This document shows, piece after piece, positions 55,201 to 61,939 of a DNA stretch of 64,000 nucleotides (positions are counted from its first letter, which is position 1; every line of letters starts with the position of its first letter). Made by a program: the position numbers and the translations under genes. Under the pieces are notes generated by a model. It was not told the DNA's origin. It saw only the letters and a program-made list of their open reading frames with translations, and made no database searches. The DNA lies in the NCBI RefSeq assembly GCF_000955805.1, contig NZ_JYOA01000008.1:193372-257371 (forward strand), written 5' to 3'. This stretch comes from Pseudomonas sp. 21 (GTDB taxonomy: Bacteria; Pseudomonadota; Gammaproteobacteria; Pseudomonadales; Pseudomonadaceae).

Positions 55201-56824
55201 GCCCGGCTGCGTCGATCTCCGGCACGTAGAAACCGACCGTGGTGGTGCTGGCTGCGCTCAGGGTGTCGTAGTGGATGGTGTAGCTGGCGACGAAGGCGTT
55301 GGGGTTGTTCAGCGCCGCGGCTATCAGCGTCGGGTTGGTCAGTACCGTGCCGTCGTGCAGGGTGATCGAGGTCAGGGTGCCGCCGGCGCCGGGGGTGATG
55401 GAACTGACGTGAACCTGGTCGGGCACCGTCTGGGTGACGGTCACGTTGGTCAGGGTCTGGCCGGGGGCGGGGGTCACGGTCACCGTTTCGGTGCGGGTGA
55501 AGTTCGGCCCGGTGACCGTCTCGCCCTCGGGCATGTCCACCGTCTGGGTCACCGACAGCAGGGTCGGGGTGACCACGAAGCTGTGCAGCGCAGCCTCCAC
55601 CAGCGTCGGGTCCTGGGCGGGGTTGTTCAGCGAGTCGTTGCCGTACTCGAAGCCGCCGCGGGCATTGATGGTGAGGTTGGGTGCGCCGTCGGAATAGCTG
55701 GTGTCGGCCAGGTTGCTCAGCTGTGCGGTGACCTGGATGCCGATGGCCGGCTGGCCGCTGGTGACGCTGGCGTAGGGCAGTTGCAGCACCACCATCTGGT
55801 CGCCGGCCTTCATGCCGACGCTGGCGGCGTTGATCACCAGGGCGTTGCCGTTGGCATCCTTGGCCAGCGGGTGGGTGGCGTTGCCATTGGCATCGAAGGT
55901 GATCACATAGCTGGTCACCGCCTGGCCCAGGTAGGTGGCGGAAACGAAAGTGGCGCCGTCATTGCCGTCGCGGCCGGTGGCCGGCATGAACAGGTCGATG
56001 TAGGGCGCAAAGCCGACCTGAGTGGACGGGTTGCTGAAGTTGACGTCGAAGGTGAACGTATCGCCCAGGCGCACCGCCGCGCCGCCGCTGCCCATGGTCA
56101 CGGTGGGGCTGGCGTCGGCCAGCAGGCCCTGGAAGCTCACCAGGGTATCGGCGCTCAGGGCGATGGACTTGTCCACGTCGCCCGCGCGCACCTCCAGGTT
56201 CCAGTCGCCGCCGGCGCTGCTGGAACCGGTGGCGTTGCTGGAGGCGCCGACGTCGGCACCGGTCCAGCGCGCCAGCTCGTTGACCAGCGCCTGCCCGGCG
56301 CTGCCCGCGCCCACGTCGCAGCCGTAGAGCTGGATGTCCGCACCGGCATTGAGCTCGCCGCGCCAGGCGCTCAGGCGATCGCCGAGCTGGTCGACGCTCT
56401 GGCTGGTGAAGGTCTGGTTGCCCAGGGTGAACTGGCCGGTGGCGCCGTGGGAGAAGATCTGGATCGAGTCGACCTTGCCCAGTTGCGTCAGCGCGTTGCT
56501 GATGGCCGCGATGGCGTCCTGCCCGGCGTCGACCACCAGCGCGGTGGTGCCCACCGGCAGGTTGGCGGCGAGCTGGTCGCGGTTTTCCAAGCGGGCATCG
56601 ATCACCACCAGGTTGCGCGGCGCCGCCTGGGCGGGGGCTGCCGCCTGGGCACGCGCCTCGACGGCGGTGGCCGGCTTGGCCGTGTCCTTCGCCTCGGCGG
56701 CGGTGCTGTCGTGATGCTGCTGATCGACGGCCGCAGCGGCTGCGCCGTCGAACAGGATACGTTGTTCCAGCGCCAGGGCGTGGGCGGCTGGCTGGAAGAG
56801 CTTCGAGCGGTATTTGGCCTGCAT
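46289..56824 (-). CDS. Giant repeat adhesin (LEPR-XLL motif, DUF4347, VCBS repeats), 3511 residues
   Basis: First and largest gene of a five-gene operon. Residues 19-28 read LEQRILFDGA, an LEPR-XLL-like motif; there is no Sec signal peptide. DUF4347 spans ~70-225 (IQIFSHGATGQFTLGNQ, IQLYGCDVGAG). A long DUF11/conserved-repeat region covers ~230-1860, then an SdrD/Cna-B-like domain (~1870-1965, GLGGIGVTLTWAGDDGVFG). A cadherin-like segment follows, and nine VCBS-type repeats of ~110-140 residues (~2140-3355). The ~155-residue C-terminus has no RTX nonapeptides and no recognisable type I signal. Predicted extracellular, many tens of nanometres long, for adhesion or biofilm. Confidence 0.9.
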   Translation of the reverse strand: MQAKYRSKLFQPAAHALALEQRILFDGAAAAAVDQQHHDSTAAEAKDTAKPATAVEARAQAAAPAQAAPRNLVVIDARLENRDQLAANLPVGTTALVVDAGQDAIAAISNALTQLGKVDSIQIFSHGATGQFTLGNQTFTSQSVDQLGDRLSAWRGELNAGADIQLYGCDVGAGSAGQALVNELARWTGADVGASSNATGSSSAGGDWNLEVRAGDVDKSIALSADTLVSFQGLLADASPTVTMGSGGAAVRLGDTFTFDVNFSNPSTQVGFAPYIDLFMPATGRDGNDGATFVSATYLGQAVTSYVITFDANGNATHPLAKDANGNALVINAASVGMKAGDQMVVLQLPYASVTSGQPAIGIQVTAQLSNLADTSYSDGAPNLTINARGGFEYGNDSLNNPAQDPTLVEAALHSFVVTPTLLSVTQTVDMPEGETVTGPNFTRTETVTVTPAPGQTLTNVTVTQTVPDQVHVSSITPGAGGTLTSITLHDGTVLTNPTLIAAALNNPNAFVASYTIHYDTLSAASTTTVGFYVPEIDAAGRPVLDPATGNPRTITFGTATVSGDWNPLDVRDRPTDPDGYPFTVTGDGAGITFVAKSITLLKTVNLQTDVGTPGITPGDTLRYTMDVAISDFYAFGQNILGQGRFTVTDLLSDGQTFSAANAPSIVIQQHGTSQVIPVIYTATVNADGSTTLVFDIGASIAAAIQGPGLYALFGDLWDDDVQEGATRLTLVYDATIDTTYTSDHPPHDQLNEGDSVSNNATVDATVLRDSLNIGGEQTDGSGTTSTIDTSNIDITLTQVNGGNPPANGELRPGDVVTFTITYDLLVADYENFKLTAYLPLPLLNAAGINWSIGNGVGQWSFGAGNTILDVPDSVTTGAGNSIIFDFGNYVSGGLNGGTVQVRFTMVVGDQPYADQRELDVLAQSSQTTTIDKTPLISSDVAVIESVAEPVLDIKHGVVSTTHGTVTGTTGTWAQPGTTGVPFSGSVTSLAAVDGNVSGIDGADTLRLATAIKNSGGGNAYDVATSITLPAGLAFVGGSLSTANLQIHRGDGTLLVQGVDYSISGNSITFLDANNQGTLLAGRAGTTNDLSGANVVVITYDVTVSNAILASRTLQSSAALTNYASVEGGQDFTPVDIVEVANQQVAAPTITKTYQNGSLTDDDSSAGHTSGSNLVIGEKMTYDIVVTLPEGSTANLRLSDLIPPGLRLDLSAFGGAGYQIITTVAGSGALGQDFAGNVNVLTFSGDGSDGGDLNLVFSAAGATADNNIGNNAFVIRLVLVASNVQGNQQGVTLNNGAQLTYSDPDGDTPNGATAVDRIVASPQQPSVTIVEPTLTVSQQVTSTPTYGGFDEGDTVTYTITISNNSGTNAFDLSLLNVLPTQMDNIIITGKVYNGGATANGGADFIIQNGQLVTANGANIDIANGGSIVISLSGVVNSTAAGQAVISNNVVVRWTSLDGLSNTTDTGAGERGGDDGLLNSGVLNDYRQLNTLFIPVTNGIQVSRVGGLDATPPATNSSGATDTAGLEETVVVGEIIRYRVAVVVPTGENTNYQIRIELAPGLEFIPADLNNILIALGSSTGGLTTDATNLISGGSLIMFGNQNSDVSLPIHPDLSGDKPTGIFNINSGRLQISPDGRTITFNLGNLSNTEINDGDIEGVILEFNVRVANIASNQSGAQLSMNVFEHVGAGAGVDRGHSATIFEHVVEPSFTGMDKSVIDIAAGSVAGTTNATVSVSFTQNGEVPAYNVVLRDQFPNGSDYAIQSIVINGTSYTTGNLPAGVTASVVGGQVVLNFDQLNVNDKVQVIYSVTLPNTIVPDDANSSAVLTWTSLPTSFENAGWGGSVPLGAGGVDGERTGEDGTGGLNDYVLSDGAGMGVIRGTLWDDTKSATTSVTPDGPGLGGIGVTLTWAGDDGVFGNADDRTFNTVTAADGTYQFAILPSGNYLVAVAQNFAQASNNRFHVRVDSDTGTSTVGLGNINLNLAEGAVGIADAGYVHINEAPINTVTDQHGQEDTVLHIVGLTTSDVDVNAGNADGIMTVTLSVVHGVLWQTGTPPGPNDAPPAGAGRTLVLTGTLQQINVLLSQIYYKGDQDFNTARNAETLTMVTNDQGNFGDADGDGIPGENPDDALKDTDTLNIVIDPVNDAPVAHPDLAIAIEAGGLNNADPGVDPTGNVLSNDTDVDIATNGDVLTVTRVENSIGGFATVAATGVTTLAGRYGTLYITATGGFQYVVDNTNAAVQALRSAGDVLRESFGYFVTDTGNATSSTSLTIDIHGANDTPVAQNDVGTAVEAGGTNNGSPGSDAIGNVLLNDTDVDSPTYGETKAVSLVRYDGIGGGRIFPVAPGAPATLQVLYGSLTMNADGSYSYVVDNSNPRVNALSPGETLTEVFTYQVTDKGGLSAIATLTITIQGANDAPVAVDDHANATAGSSDGSSLPVNTSGNVVAGVGGVGADTDVDNFDRPNADKLKVDGVRSGLESAGGTLTGVVNGISTNITGTVARLANGSIISGNFGELSLNDDGTFTFVVNSADPAIRALAANQSLDVIFTYRIHDTGNLTDQAQLVITVVGVNDPPVVQDVSTSAQEAGGLNNTTAGLNPSGSIRNAYSDPEGDPLNISAITYGATSGTVGQALAGLYGSLTLDAQGNFSYVVDNNNATVQGLRTFNDTLVETYRYTVSDGKGGFTTADFVIVIHGQNDTPIAANDTATAIEAGGTNNGTPGQAGSGNVLNNDTDVDTGDGKAVNGIALGVINAGGTFTQVSTGPVATAGAYGTLTVNADGTYSYVVNDNLAAVQALKAGDSLVEVFTYRMNDTAGASSIAQLTITIEGRYDAPVANDDINYAVANLDGSGGRNPTGNVITGLTGIFAGIGADTDVDAGDHMRVTTIAVGPEGSQVNTVAVTPGSPQTIVGAFGTLVINADGSYQYFVDSTNPDIIALGPLAFALESFTYQVTDDGGLNDQATLIILIRGRNEPPVTAPDFGTSVEDGGLHNNVPGSNPSGNVLANDTDPDTITTIPQDVMHVVSFWAGDSPTSTTVTAPGQSLRGQYGTLTLSQDGSWSYVLDNTLPEVEALRASGQTLQDKFTYLGADIWGGATPGLLTITIDGRNDTPIASDDTATAVEAGGVNNGTPGVDPRGNVLDNDTDVDGVQYGETKSVVDFTNQNGSTVNAGSVLQGLYGKLVINADGSYEYRVDNDNPTVQAMRSANEKLQEVFTYRMRDTAGATSDARLTVVIQGANDNPVARDDSNSATDQTPAPQATGNVLPNDSDVDGGDSLTVTGIRTGQETGSGTAGVIGQPIAGRYGTLVLNADGSYTYTIDLTNREVLAAAGLGQVLKDYFTYTISDLAGATDDALLTITLDIATPYIPPGPHLDRLGDDGYPRDRIPDVDPAIFVQPVVERIDDRLSLSAWGADGSNIDIFATPEIESPSLGAQLGQVKGQFVARAVAESRRAANLDTRWVDGRHGVISLTADGLLPDPSLWAPFPADMVGKAEKAQNTQGFRAQLREAAQRRSGQ
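46760..50400 (-). repeat. Nine VCBS-type repeats in the adhesin gene
   Basis: Each begins with an NDxPVA/NDTPIA-like phrase (three variants: VNDPPVV, RYDAPVA, RNEPPV), usually continuing EAGGxNNxxPG...GNVLxNDTDVD, and closes with YGxLxxNxDGSYxYxVDNxN...FTYxxxD. They are diverged from one another, so long established rather than recently amplified. Confidence 0.85.
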
Positions 56825-57199
56825 TTCCCTAATTCCGGCTGGTCAATCCACAGAGAAAAAGCAGTCCTACGCATATCTGCTTACGGAATTGACGCTAGTC
56901 GGGATTGGAATTTTCGCCAGCAGAACAGATACATAAGCGACAAATAGAAGCGGTTTTTGTCTCAGATATGTAACAGTCTTCCTACAAGACATCGTCTGCA
57001 GGCCTTGGGAAACGCGGCTCCCCGGCGGAAGCCCGAAGTAGAGCCGATGACGGTGCAGGAAACTGTCCTGGGAGTCAGTCGGTTTTTTTCCAACCGCTGA
57101 TGGGCTGGCACCGTTCGGAAAGCGCCGCCTATGCTGAGTCGTCCATTCCCGCTCCGGCTCGCGCCGGCGTCCTCGTGTTTCGTCTCCTGGAGACTCGCC
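56825..57199. promoter_or_regulatory. Divergent promoter region of the giant adhesin operon and an SDR gene
   Basis: 375 bp without a gene. The adhesin-proximal half (56860-56990) is clearly AT-richer than the surroundings, as before the trimeric autotransporter. AGGGA abuts the adhesin ATG closely. I find no convincing dyad operator or sigma-54 element. Confidence 0.4.
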
Positions 57200-57988
57200 A
57201 TGAACCTGCATCTGTCCGACAAGCTCGCCCTGGTCAGCGGTTCGACCAAGGGCATTGGTTTCGCCATCGCGCAGGGCCTGGCCCGCGAAGGGGCGAGGGT
57301 GATCCTCAATGGCCGCAGCCAGTCCTCGGTGGACGACGCCCTGGCGCGAATCCGCGATGGGCAGGCTGATGCGAAGGTCGAGGGCTTCGCCGGTGACCTG
57401 TCCGACCCACAGCAGATTGCCGCGCTGGTGAAGCGCTACCCGGCGGTGGATGTGCTGGTGAACAACCTCGGCATCTTCGATCCCAAGCCCTTCGAGGAGA
57501 TACCCGACGAGGACTGGGTGCGCTTTCTGGACGTCAATCTGCTTTCCGGCGTGCGGCTGTCGCGCGCCTACCTGCCGGGGATGAAGCAGAAGAACTGGGG
57601 GCGGGTGGTGTTCATCAGCAGCGAGAGTGGGCTGGTGATTCCGGTGGAGATGATCCATTACGGCGTCACCAAGACTGCCCAGCTGAGCCTGTCCCGCGGG
57701 CTGGCGGAAACCTGCGCCGGCACCGGGGTGACGGTGAACGCGGTGCTGCCGGGGCCGACCGCCTCGGAGGGCGTCAACGAATTCGTGGAAAAGCTCTCCG
57801 GCGGCCAGCCGTTCGAGGCGTTCGAAGCGGAGTTCTTCCGCAGCGCGCGGCCCAGTTCGCTGCTGCAGCGCTTCGCACGCCCTGAGGAGGTGGCCAATCT
57901 GGTGGTCTACGTCTGCTCCGAAGCCTCTTCGGCCACCAATGGCGCGGCCTTGCGGGTGGACGGCGGCGTGGTGCGCTCGCCGTTCTGA
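57200..57988 (+). CDS. Short-chain dehydrogenase/reductase (SDR)
   Basis: 262 residues, classical SDR: cofactor loop S-G-S-T-K-G-I-G (residues 13-20), 'VLVNNLGIF', active-site Tyr154 and Lys158 (HYGVTKTAQ), Ser around 141-143, and 'TVNAVLPGPT'. 'LNGRS' after strand 2 suggests NADP(H). The start at 57200 is the one that puts the glycine loop at the usual distance. Substrate unknown. Tail-to-tail with the ABM-domain gene, 1 bp between stops. Confidence 0.9.
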   Translation: MNLHLSDKLALVSGSTKGIGFAIAQGLAREGARVILNGRSQSSVDDALARIRDGQADAKVEGFAGDLSDPQQIAALVKRYPAVDVLVNNLGIFDPKPFEEIPDEDWVRFLDVNLLSGVRLSRAYLPGMKQKNWGRVVFISSESGLVIPVEMIHYGVTKTAQLSLSRGLAETCAGTGVTVNAVLPGPTASEGVNEFVEKLSGGQPFEAFEAEFFRSARPSSLLQRFARPEEVANLVVYVCSEASSATNGAALRVDGGVVRSPF

Positions 57989-57989
57989 G

Positions 57990-58280
57990 TCAGTCGGCGC
58001 TGCGGCTTTCGAATTCCAGCCCCAGCGCCAGGTCGCCACAGCCGAGCCGGCCGAGCCACTGTTGCGCTTTCGGGCCTGCCAGGTGCGCGTCAAGCTCGGC
58101 CTGGCTGGCCCAGCGGGTGAGCACCTGCCAGCGGTCGGCGGCCAGCTCCTGCAACTCGCTGCCCTGGCAGCCGGGTTGCTGGCGGACCTGGATGACCAAT
58201 TGACTGAGATGTTCGCCCAGCGCGGCAGCCTGGCCGGGGAATGCCTGGACGCGAACGATGGCAATGGCGGACGGGGACAT
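57990..58280 (-). CDS. Antibiotic biosynthesis monooxygenase (ABM)-domain protein
   Basis: 96 residues, a single ferredoxin-like dimeric alpha/beta barrel domain: 'IAIVRVQAFPGQAAALGEHLSQLVIQVRQQPGCQGSELQE' followed by 'WQVLTRWASQAELDAHLAG'. Family members are quinol monooxygenases, haem-degrading enzymes or simple stress proteins; nothing here picks one. Start at 58280; an ATG at 58310 would add ten residues. Confidence 0.75.
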   Translation of the reverse strand: MSPSAIAIVRVQAFPGQAAALGEHLSQLVIQVRQQPGCQGSELQELAADRWQVLTRWASQAELDAHLAGPKAQQWLGRLGCGDLALGLEFESRSAD

Positions 58281-58443
58281 GGCGAGGCTCCTTCTGCAAT
58301 GGATGGCCATTGGGCGCTGGCGCCGGTAGCCGGTAAAGGCCGGAACCGGCTTTCAAAACCGATGCTGGAAGGTTACGGCCGCGCCGTCTGCGCATGAACG
58401 GCCAATTCCCGGAAAAACTGTTGGGCCAATGCGGCCTTGTGTA

Positions 58444-58470
58444 GCGCATAACCCGTTCCGGGTTATGCGC
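58444..58470. other. Perfect 12-bp stem hairpin
   Basis: GCGCATAACCCG, a TTC loop, then CGGGTTATGCGC. No T-tract follows. It is unlike the REP elements around it. The 394-bp gap 58281-58674 otherwise contains four REPs and no gene. Confidence 0.6.
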
Positions 58471-58485
58471 CTTAGGTGAATGACC

Positions 58486-58655
58486 TGTAGGAGCGAGCTT
58501 GCTCGCGAACGGGATCGCGCCGTGCCGTGCGGTTCGCGAGCAAGCTCGCTCCTACTAAGGCCCGATGCAGTGCGTAGGAGCGGACTCCGTCCGCGATCGA
58601 TTCCCCGCGGCTCCGAGCCTGCCGGTGGCACATCGCGGACAGAGTCCGCTCCTAC
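58486..58655. repeat. Cluster of four REP-like elements in two facing pairs
   Basis: TGTAGGAGCGAGCTTGCTCG (58486), GGTTCGCGAGCAAGCTCGC (58531), GTAGGAGCGGACTCCGTCC (58574) and TCGCGGACAGAGTCCGCTCC (58633). The two pairs are of different sequence classes, each arranged head to head as in REPINs. Confidence 0.85.
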
Positions 58656-58674
58656 GCTCGCCGGGTGCGCGGGC

Positions 58675-60114
58675 TCAGCCCAACTGCTGCAGCAGGTCGC
58701 GAACCTTGTCCAGCGCCGGGTCGATGTCCAGTGTGTCGATGGCGCCGAAGCCCAGCAGCAGCCCGTCGCGCACCGGCACCTGGTGGTGGAAGGGCGCCAG
58801 CCCGTAGAGGCCGACCTCGACCTTGCGTGCCAGCTCGGTGAGCAGCGCCACGTTGAGCGGTTGGCGCAGCAGCGCGGTGAGGTGGAAGCCGGCCACCGAG
58901 GGCACCGCTTCCAGCCAGGGCGACAGGTCGCCCGCCAGCCGTGCCAGGATGCGTTCGCGGCGCCCGGCATAGATGCCGTGGCAACGGCGGATGTGCTTGA
59001 GCAGGTAGCCCTCGCTGATGAACTTGGCCAGCGCCCACTGCGGCAGCGTCGAGCTGTGCCAGTCGCAAATCTGCCTCGCTCGCACCAGCGCGGGGAACAG
59101 GCTGCGCGGCGGGATCAGGTAGCCCAGGCGCAGTTCGGGGAGCAGTACTTTGGAAAAGGTGCCGATGTAGGCCACCACGCCATGGCGGTCGAGGCTCTGC
59201 AGCGCGTCGGTGGGCCGGCCTTCGTAGCGGAATTCGCTGTCGTAGTCGTCCTCGATCACCAGTGCGCCCAGCTCCAGCGCCCGCGCCAGTAACGCCTCGC
59301 GCCGTGCCGGGCTCATCGGCATGCCCAGCGGGAACTGGTGCGACGGCGTGGTGTAGATCATCCGCGTCCCGGTGGGGATCAGGTCGACGCAGATGCCTTC
59401 GGCATCTACCGGCACGCTGGCCACCTCGGCGCCGAGGGTCTGGAAGATCAGCCGCGCCGGGGTGTAGCCGGGGTCTTCCATGGCTACCTTGTCGCCGGGG
59501 CGGAGCAAGACCCGGGCGAGCAGGTCCAGCGCCTGCTGCGCGCCGTTGCAGACCATCACATCGTCCAGCTGGCAGTTCACGCCACGGGCATAGGAGATGT
59601 GCCGGGCGATGCCGTCGCGCAACGGGGCGATGCCTTCGGGCGCGCTGTAGTGCCCGCGCAGGCCGGTCATCTGGCGCATGGCGTGGTTCACGCAGCGCCG
59701 CCATTCTTCCTGCGGGAATTGTAATTGTGTGGTGGCGCCGCCGATGAAGTCGGCCTTGGCGGTGCCTTCGGCGCCGGGGTGGCGCAGGCGCGTGTCAAGG
59801 TTGGCCCAGCGATCGATGTTGTCCTGGCTGGCGAAGCGCACGCTGTCCTGGCGCCGGTCGTGGCGTGGCAGGCGGGTGTTGACGAAGGTGCCGCTGCCGA
59901 TCTTGCCCACCAGGATGCCTTCGTAGGTGAGCTGGGCGTAGGTGTCGGAGATGGTCTTGCGCGAGATGCCGAGCTGCTCCGCCAGCAGGCGGCTGGGTGG
60001 CAGGCGGGTGCCGGCGGCGAGGCGGCCGGAGTCGATGGCTTCGCGCAGTTGGCGATAGAGTTGCCCGGCGAGATCCTTCTGGCCGTGGATGATCAGGTGC
60101 AGCTCCAAGGGCAA
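58675..60114 (-). CDS. MocR-family regulator (GntR HTH fused to aminotransferase-like domain)
   Basis: 479 residues. N-terminal GntR winged helix (~15-80: 'LREAIDSGRLAAGTRLPPSRLLAEQLGISRKTISDTYAQL'). A class I aminotransferase-like domain follows with 'IEDDYDSEFRYEG' and the PLP-binding Lys322 (GTFSKVLLP). MocR proteins use PLP as effector sensor and usually control a divergent neighbour, here the AhpD-like gene. The start is a TTG at 60114 with GGAG very close upstream; no better ATG is available. Confidence 0.88.
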   Translation of the reverse strand: MPLELHLIIHGQKDLAGQLYRQLREAIDSGRLAAGTRLPPSRLLAEQLGISRKTISDTYAQLTYEGILVGKIGSGTFVNTRLPRHDRRQDSVRFASQDNIDRWANLDTRLRHPGAEGTAKADFIGGATTQLQFPQEEWRRCVNHAMRQMTGLRGHYSAPEGIAPLRDGIARHISYARGVNCQLDDVMVCNGAQQALDLLARVLLRPGDKVAMEDPGYTPARLIFQTLGAEVASVPVDAEGICVDLIPTGTRMIYTTPSHQFPLGMPMSPARREALLARALELGALVIEDDYDSEFRYEGRPTDALQSLDRHGVVAYIGTFSKVLLPELRLGYLIPPRSLFPALVRARQICDWHSSTLPQWALAKFISEGYLLKHIRRCHGIYAGRRERILARLAGDLSPWLEAVPSVAGFHLTALLRQPLNVALLTELARKVEVGLYGLAPFHHQVPVRDGLLLGFGAIDTLDIDPALDKVRDLLQQLG

Positions 60115-60254
60115 GCTCCGGGGCAGGGTGGTTGCGCAAGCGTAGCGCTGGCGCGTGGCCCGGTGAAGTTGCGTGGTGGAATTCGCCGGTATTGGACACC
60201 TGCGCCGGCAAGGGGGCGGCGCACAATGGCCGGGTCAACTTCTGGAGTGCCGTC

Positions 60255-60695
60255 ATGGAACCGCGTCTGGATTACTACACTGCCTCGCCGGAAGCGCTGA
60301 AGGCGGTGCTGGCGCTGGAAGCCGCCATCTTCGAACTGTCCGTGGAAAAACCGTTGCTGGAGCTGGTGCGCCTGCGGGTGTCGCAGGTGAACAACTGCGC
60401 CTTCTGCGCCGACATGCACGCCATGGAAGCCCGTCGTAACGGGGAGACCGAGCGGCGCCTGTTCGCCGTCAGCGTCTGGCGCGAGTCGCCGTTCTTCACC
60501 GAGCGCGAACGGGCGGCGCTGGCCTGGTGCGAGTCGGTGACGCTGTTGTCCGAGTCGAAGGTGCCGCTGGAGGTTTTCCAGCTCGCCCGCGAGCAGTTCA
60601 GCGAACGCGAACTGGTTGACCTTACCGTGGCCATCGGCGCGATCAACGTGTGGAACCGCCTGGGCGTCTCCTTCCGCCAGCAGCCGCCGGCTTGA
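60255..60695 (+). CDS. Carboxymuconolactone decarboxylase / AhpD-like protein
   Basis: 146 residues. All-helical AhpD-like fold with redox Cys48-x2-Cys51 and His55 (NNCAFCADMHAMEAR), the peroxidase-type active site rather than the decarboxylase form. Likely acts in peroxide or electrophile defence. Divergent from the MocR regulator across a 140-bp promoter region; this MocR/AhpD-like pairing is common in Pseudomonas. A REP follows 25 bp after the stop. Confidence 0.85.
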   Translation: MEPRLDYYTASPEALKAVLALEAAIFELSVEKPLLELVRLRVSQVNNCAFCADMHAMEARRNGETERRLFAVSVWRESPFFTERERAALAWCESVTLLSESKVPLEVFQLAREQFSERELVDLTVAIGAINVWNRLGVSFRQQPPA

Positions 60696-60720
60696 ACAGG
60701 CGCGACGTTGGCTGCTCTAT

Positions 60721-60799
60721 GTAGGAGCGAGCCTGCTCGCGAAAGGAGTTCCAGGCAGCGGCAGTGTTGAGGCTATTCGCGAGCAAGCTCGCTCCTACA
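60721..60799. repeat. Facing pair of REP-like elements between convergent genes
   Basis: GTAGGAGCGAGCCTGCTCGC (60721-60743 region) and TTCGCGAGCAAGCTCGCTCC (60776-60799 region). The second lies inside the 3' end of the MFS gene and supplies its last codons. Confidence 0.85.
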
Positions 60800-61939
60800 G
60801 GATATCGTGCGGCGTAGTGGCAGGCAGCACAGCGCGCCGATCAGCAAAGCGCTGGCGGCAGCCCCCAGGGCCGGAATGAAGCTGCCGGTCAGCCCGCGCA
60901 GGGTGCTGGCGGCCAGTGGCCCGACGATCTGCCCGACGCCATACAGCGCCGTCATCGCCGCCAGCATGTTGAAGCGCACCTGCGCGGCCACCGCGCGAGC
61001 CGCCGGCATGGCAATGGTCACGGTGCCCATGAAGCTGCCGCCCACCAGCACCGCGCTGCCCAGATAAAGGAAGGCGGACTCGCCCAGTGCCGGCAGCATC
61101 ACACCGATGGCCTGCACCAGCAGGTTCAGCGCCAATGCGCGACGACTACCGAGCCTCAGGTGCAGCCGATGCCAGAGGAAACACGAGGGTGCCGCACCCA
61201 GGCCGAACGCGGCCCAGACCTGCAGCGGGTCGATGGCGCCCAGGCCGCTCTTCATCAGCAAGGGCAGGTAGGTGGCGGTGATGATGTAGCCGAAGCCGGC
61301 CAGGCCGTAGATGAGCAGGATGATCGGCGCAGACAGCTGCGGCACTGGCCCCACACCGGTCGCTGCGTGATGCGGCATGGCCGGCGCTTCGCGACTGAGC
61401 GCAGGCGCTGCCAGCAGCGACAGCACCAGCCCGGCCAGCGCCAGCACGCACCAGATCGCCGCGCTGCCCAGGCCGAAGGCGTTGCCGGCGGCGATCAGTT
61501 CCGCCGAGACCAGGATGCCGATCCCCACGCCGGCGAACATCATGGGTGCGCCATGGCTTTCGCCCATGCGCTGCAACAGCCACTGCGCGGCGCTGACCAG
61601 CGCCATGGCGCTGAGCACGCCGGCCAGCAGGCGCACGCCGATGGCAAACCAGGCGGGCGCCGGAGTGGCCATGGCGGCGAGGGTGGCCAAGGTGCCGACC
61701 AGGGCGATTGCGCAGATACGCGCGGCATGCCGTTCGTGGCTGCGTGACAGCAGCAACGCGCCGAGCAGGTAGCCAGCGTAGTTGGCCGAGGCCGCCAGGG
61801 AGCCGCCGGTAACGTCGAGCACGCCGTCGCGCACCATCAGCGGGTAGAGCCCGGTGAAGGCGAAGCGACCGAAGCCCATGCCGACCGCCAGGATCAGCGC
61901 CGCCGACAGTGCCGCAGGCAGACGGCGAGTGCGGCTCAT
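60773..61939 (-). CDS. MFS transporter (YbfB/YjiJ family)
   Basis: 388 residues, about twelve membrane helices, starting '[25 protein letters not shown]', the signature of the YbfB/YjiJ branch. The function is presumably efflux or uptake of a small molecule, substrate unknown. Co-translated with the LysR gene by a 4-bp ATGA overlap (61936-61939). The C-terminus reads ...[12 protein letters not shown]; those residues come from a REP element that has become part of the coding sequence. Confidence 0.85.
   Translation of the reverse strand: MSRTRRLPAALSAALILAVGMGFGRFAFTGLYPLMVRDGVLDVTGGSLAASANYAGYLLGALLLSRSHERHAARICAIALVGTLATLAAMATPAPAWFAIGVRLLAGVLSAMALVSAAQWLLQRMGESHGAPMMFAGVGIGILVSAELIAAGNAFGLGSAAIWCVLALAGLVLSLLAAPALSREAPAMPHHAATGVGPVPQLSAPIILLIYGLAGFGYIITATYLPLLMKSGLGAIDPLQVWAAFGLGAAPSCFLWHRLHLRLGSRRALALNLLVQAIGVMLPALGESAFLYLGSAVLVGGSFMGTVTIAMPAARAVAAQVRFNMLAAMTALYGVGQIVGPLAASTLRGLTGSFIPALGAAASALLIGALCCLPLRRTISCRSELARE

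Noticed and set aside
47771..56947. A 3058-codon plus-strand open frame
   Set aside because: It lies antisense to the giant adhesin. It is a by-product of the GC-rich codon pattern: composition is dominated by G, A, V, H, D and R, no domain is recognisable, and the minus frame has clear VCBS and other domains.
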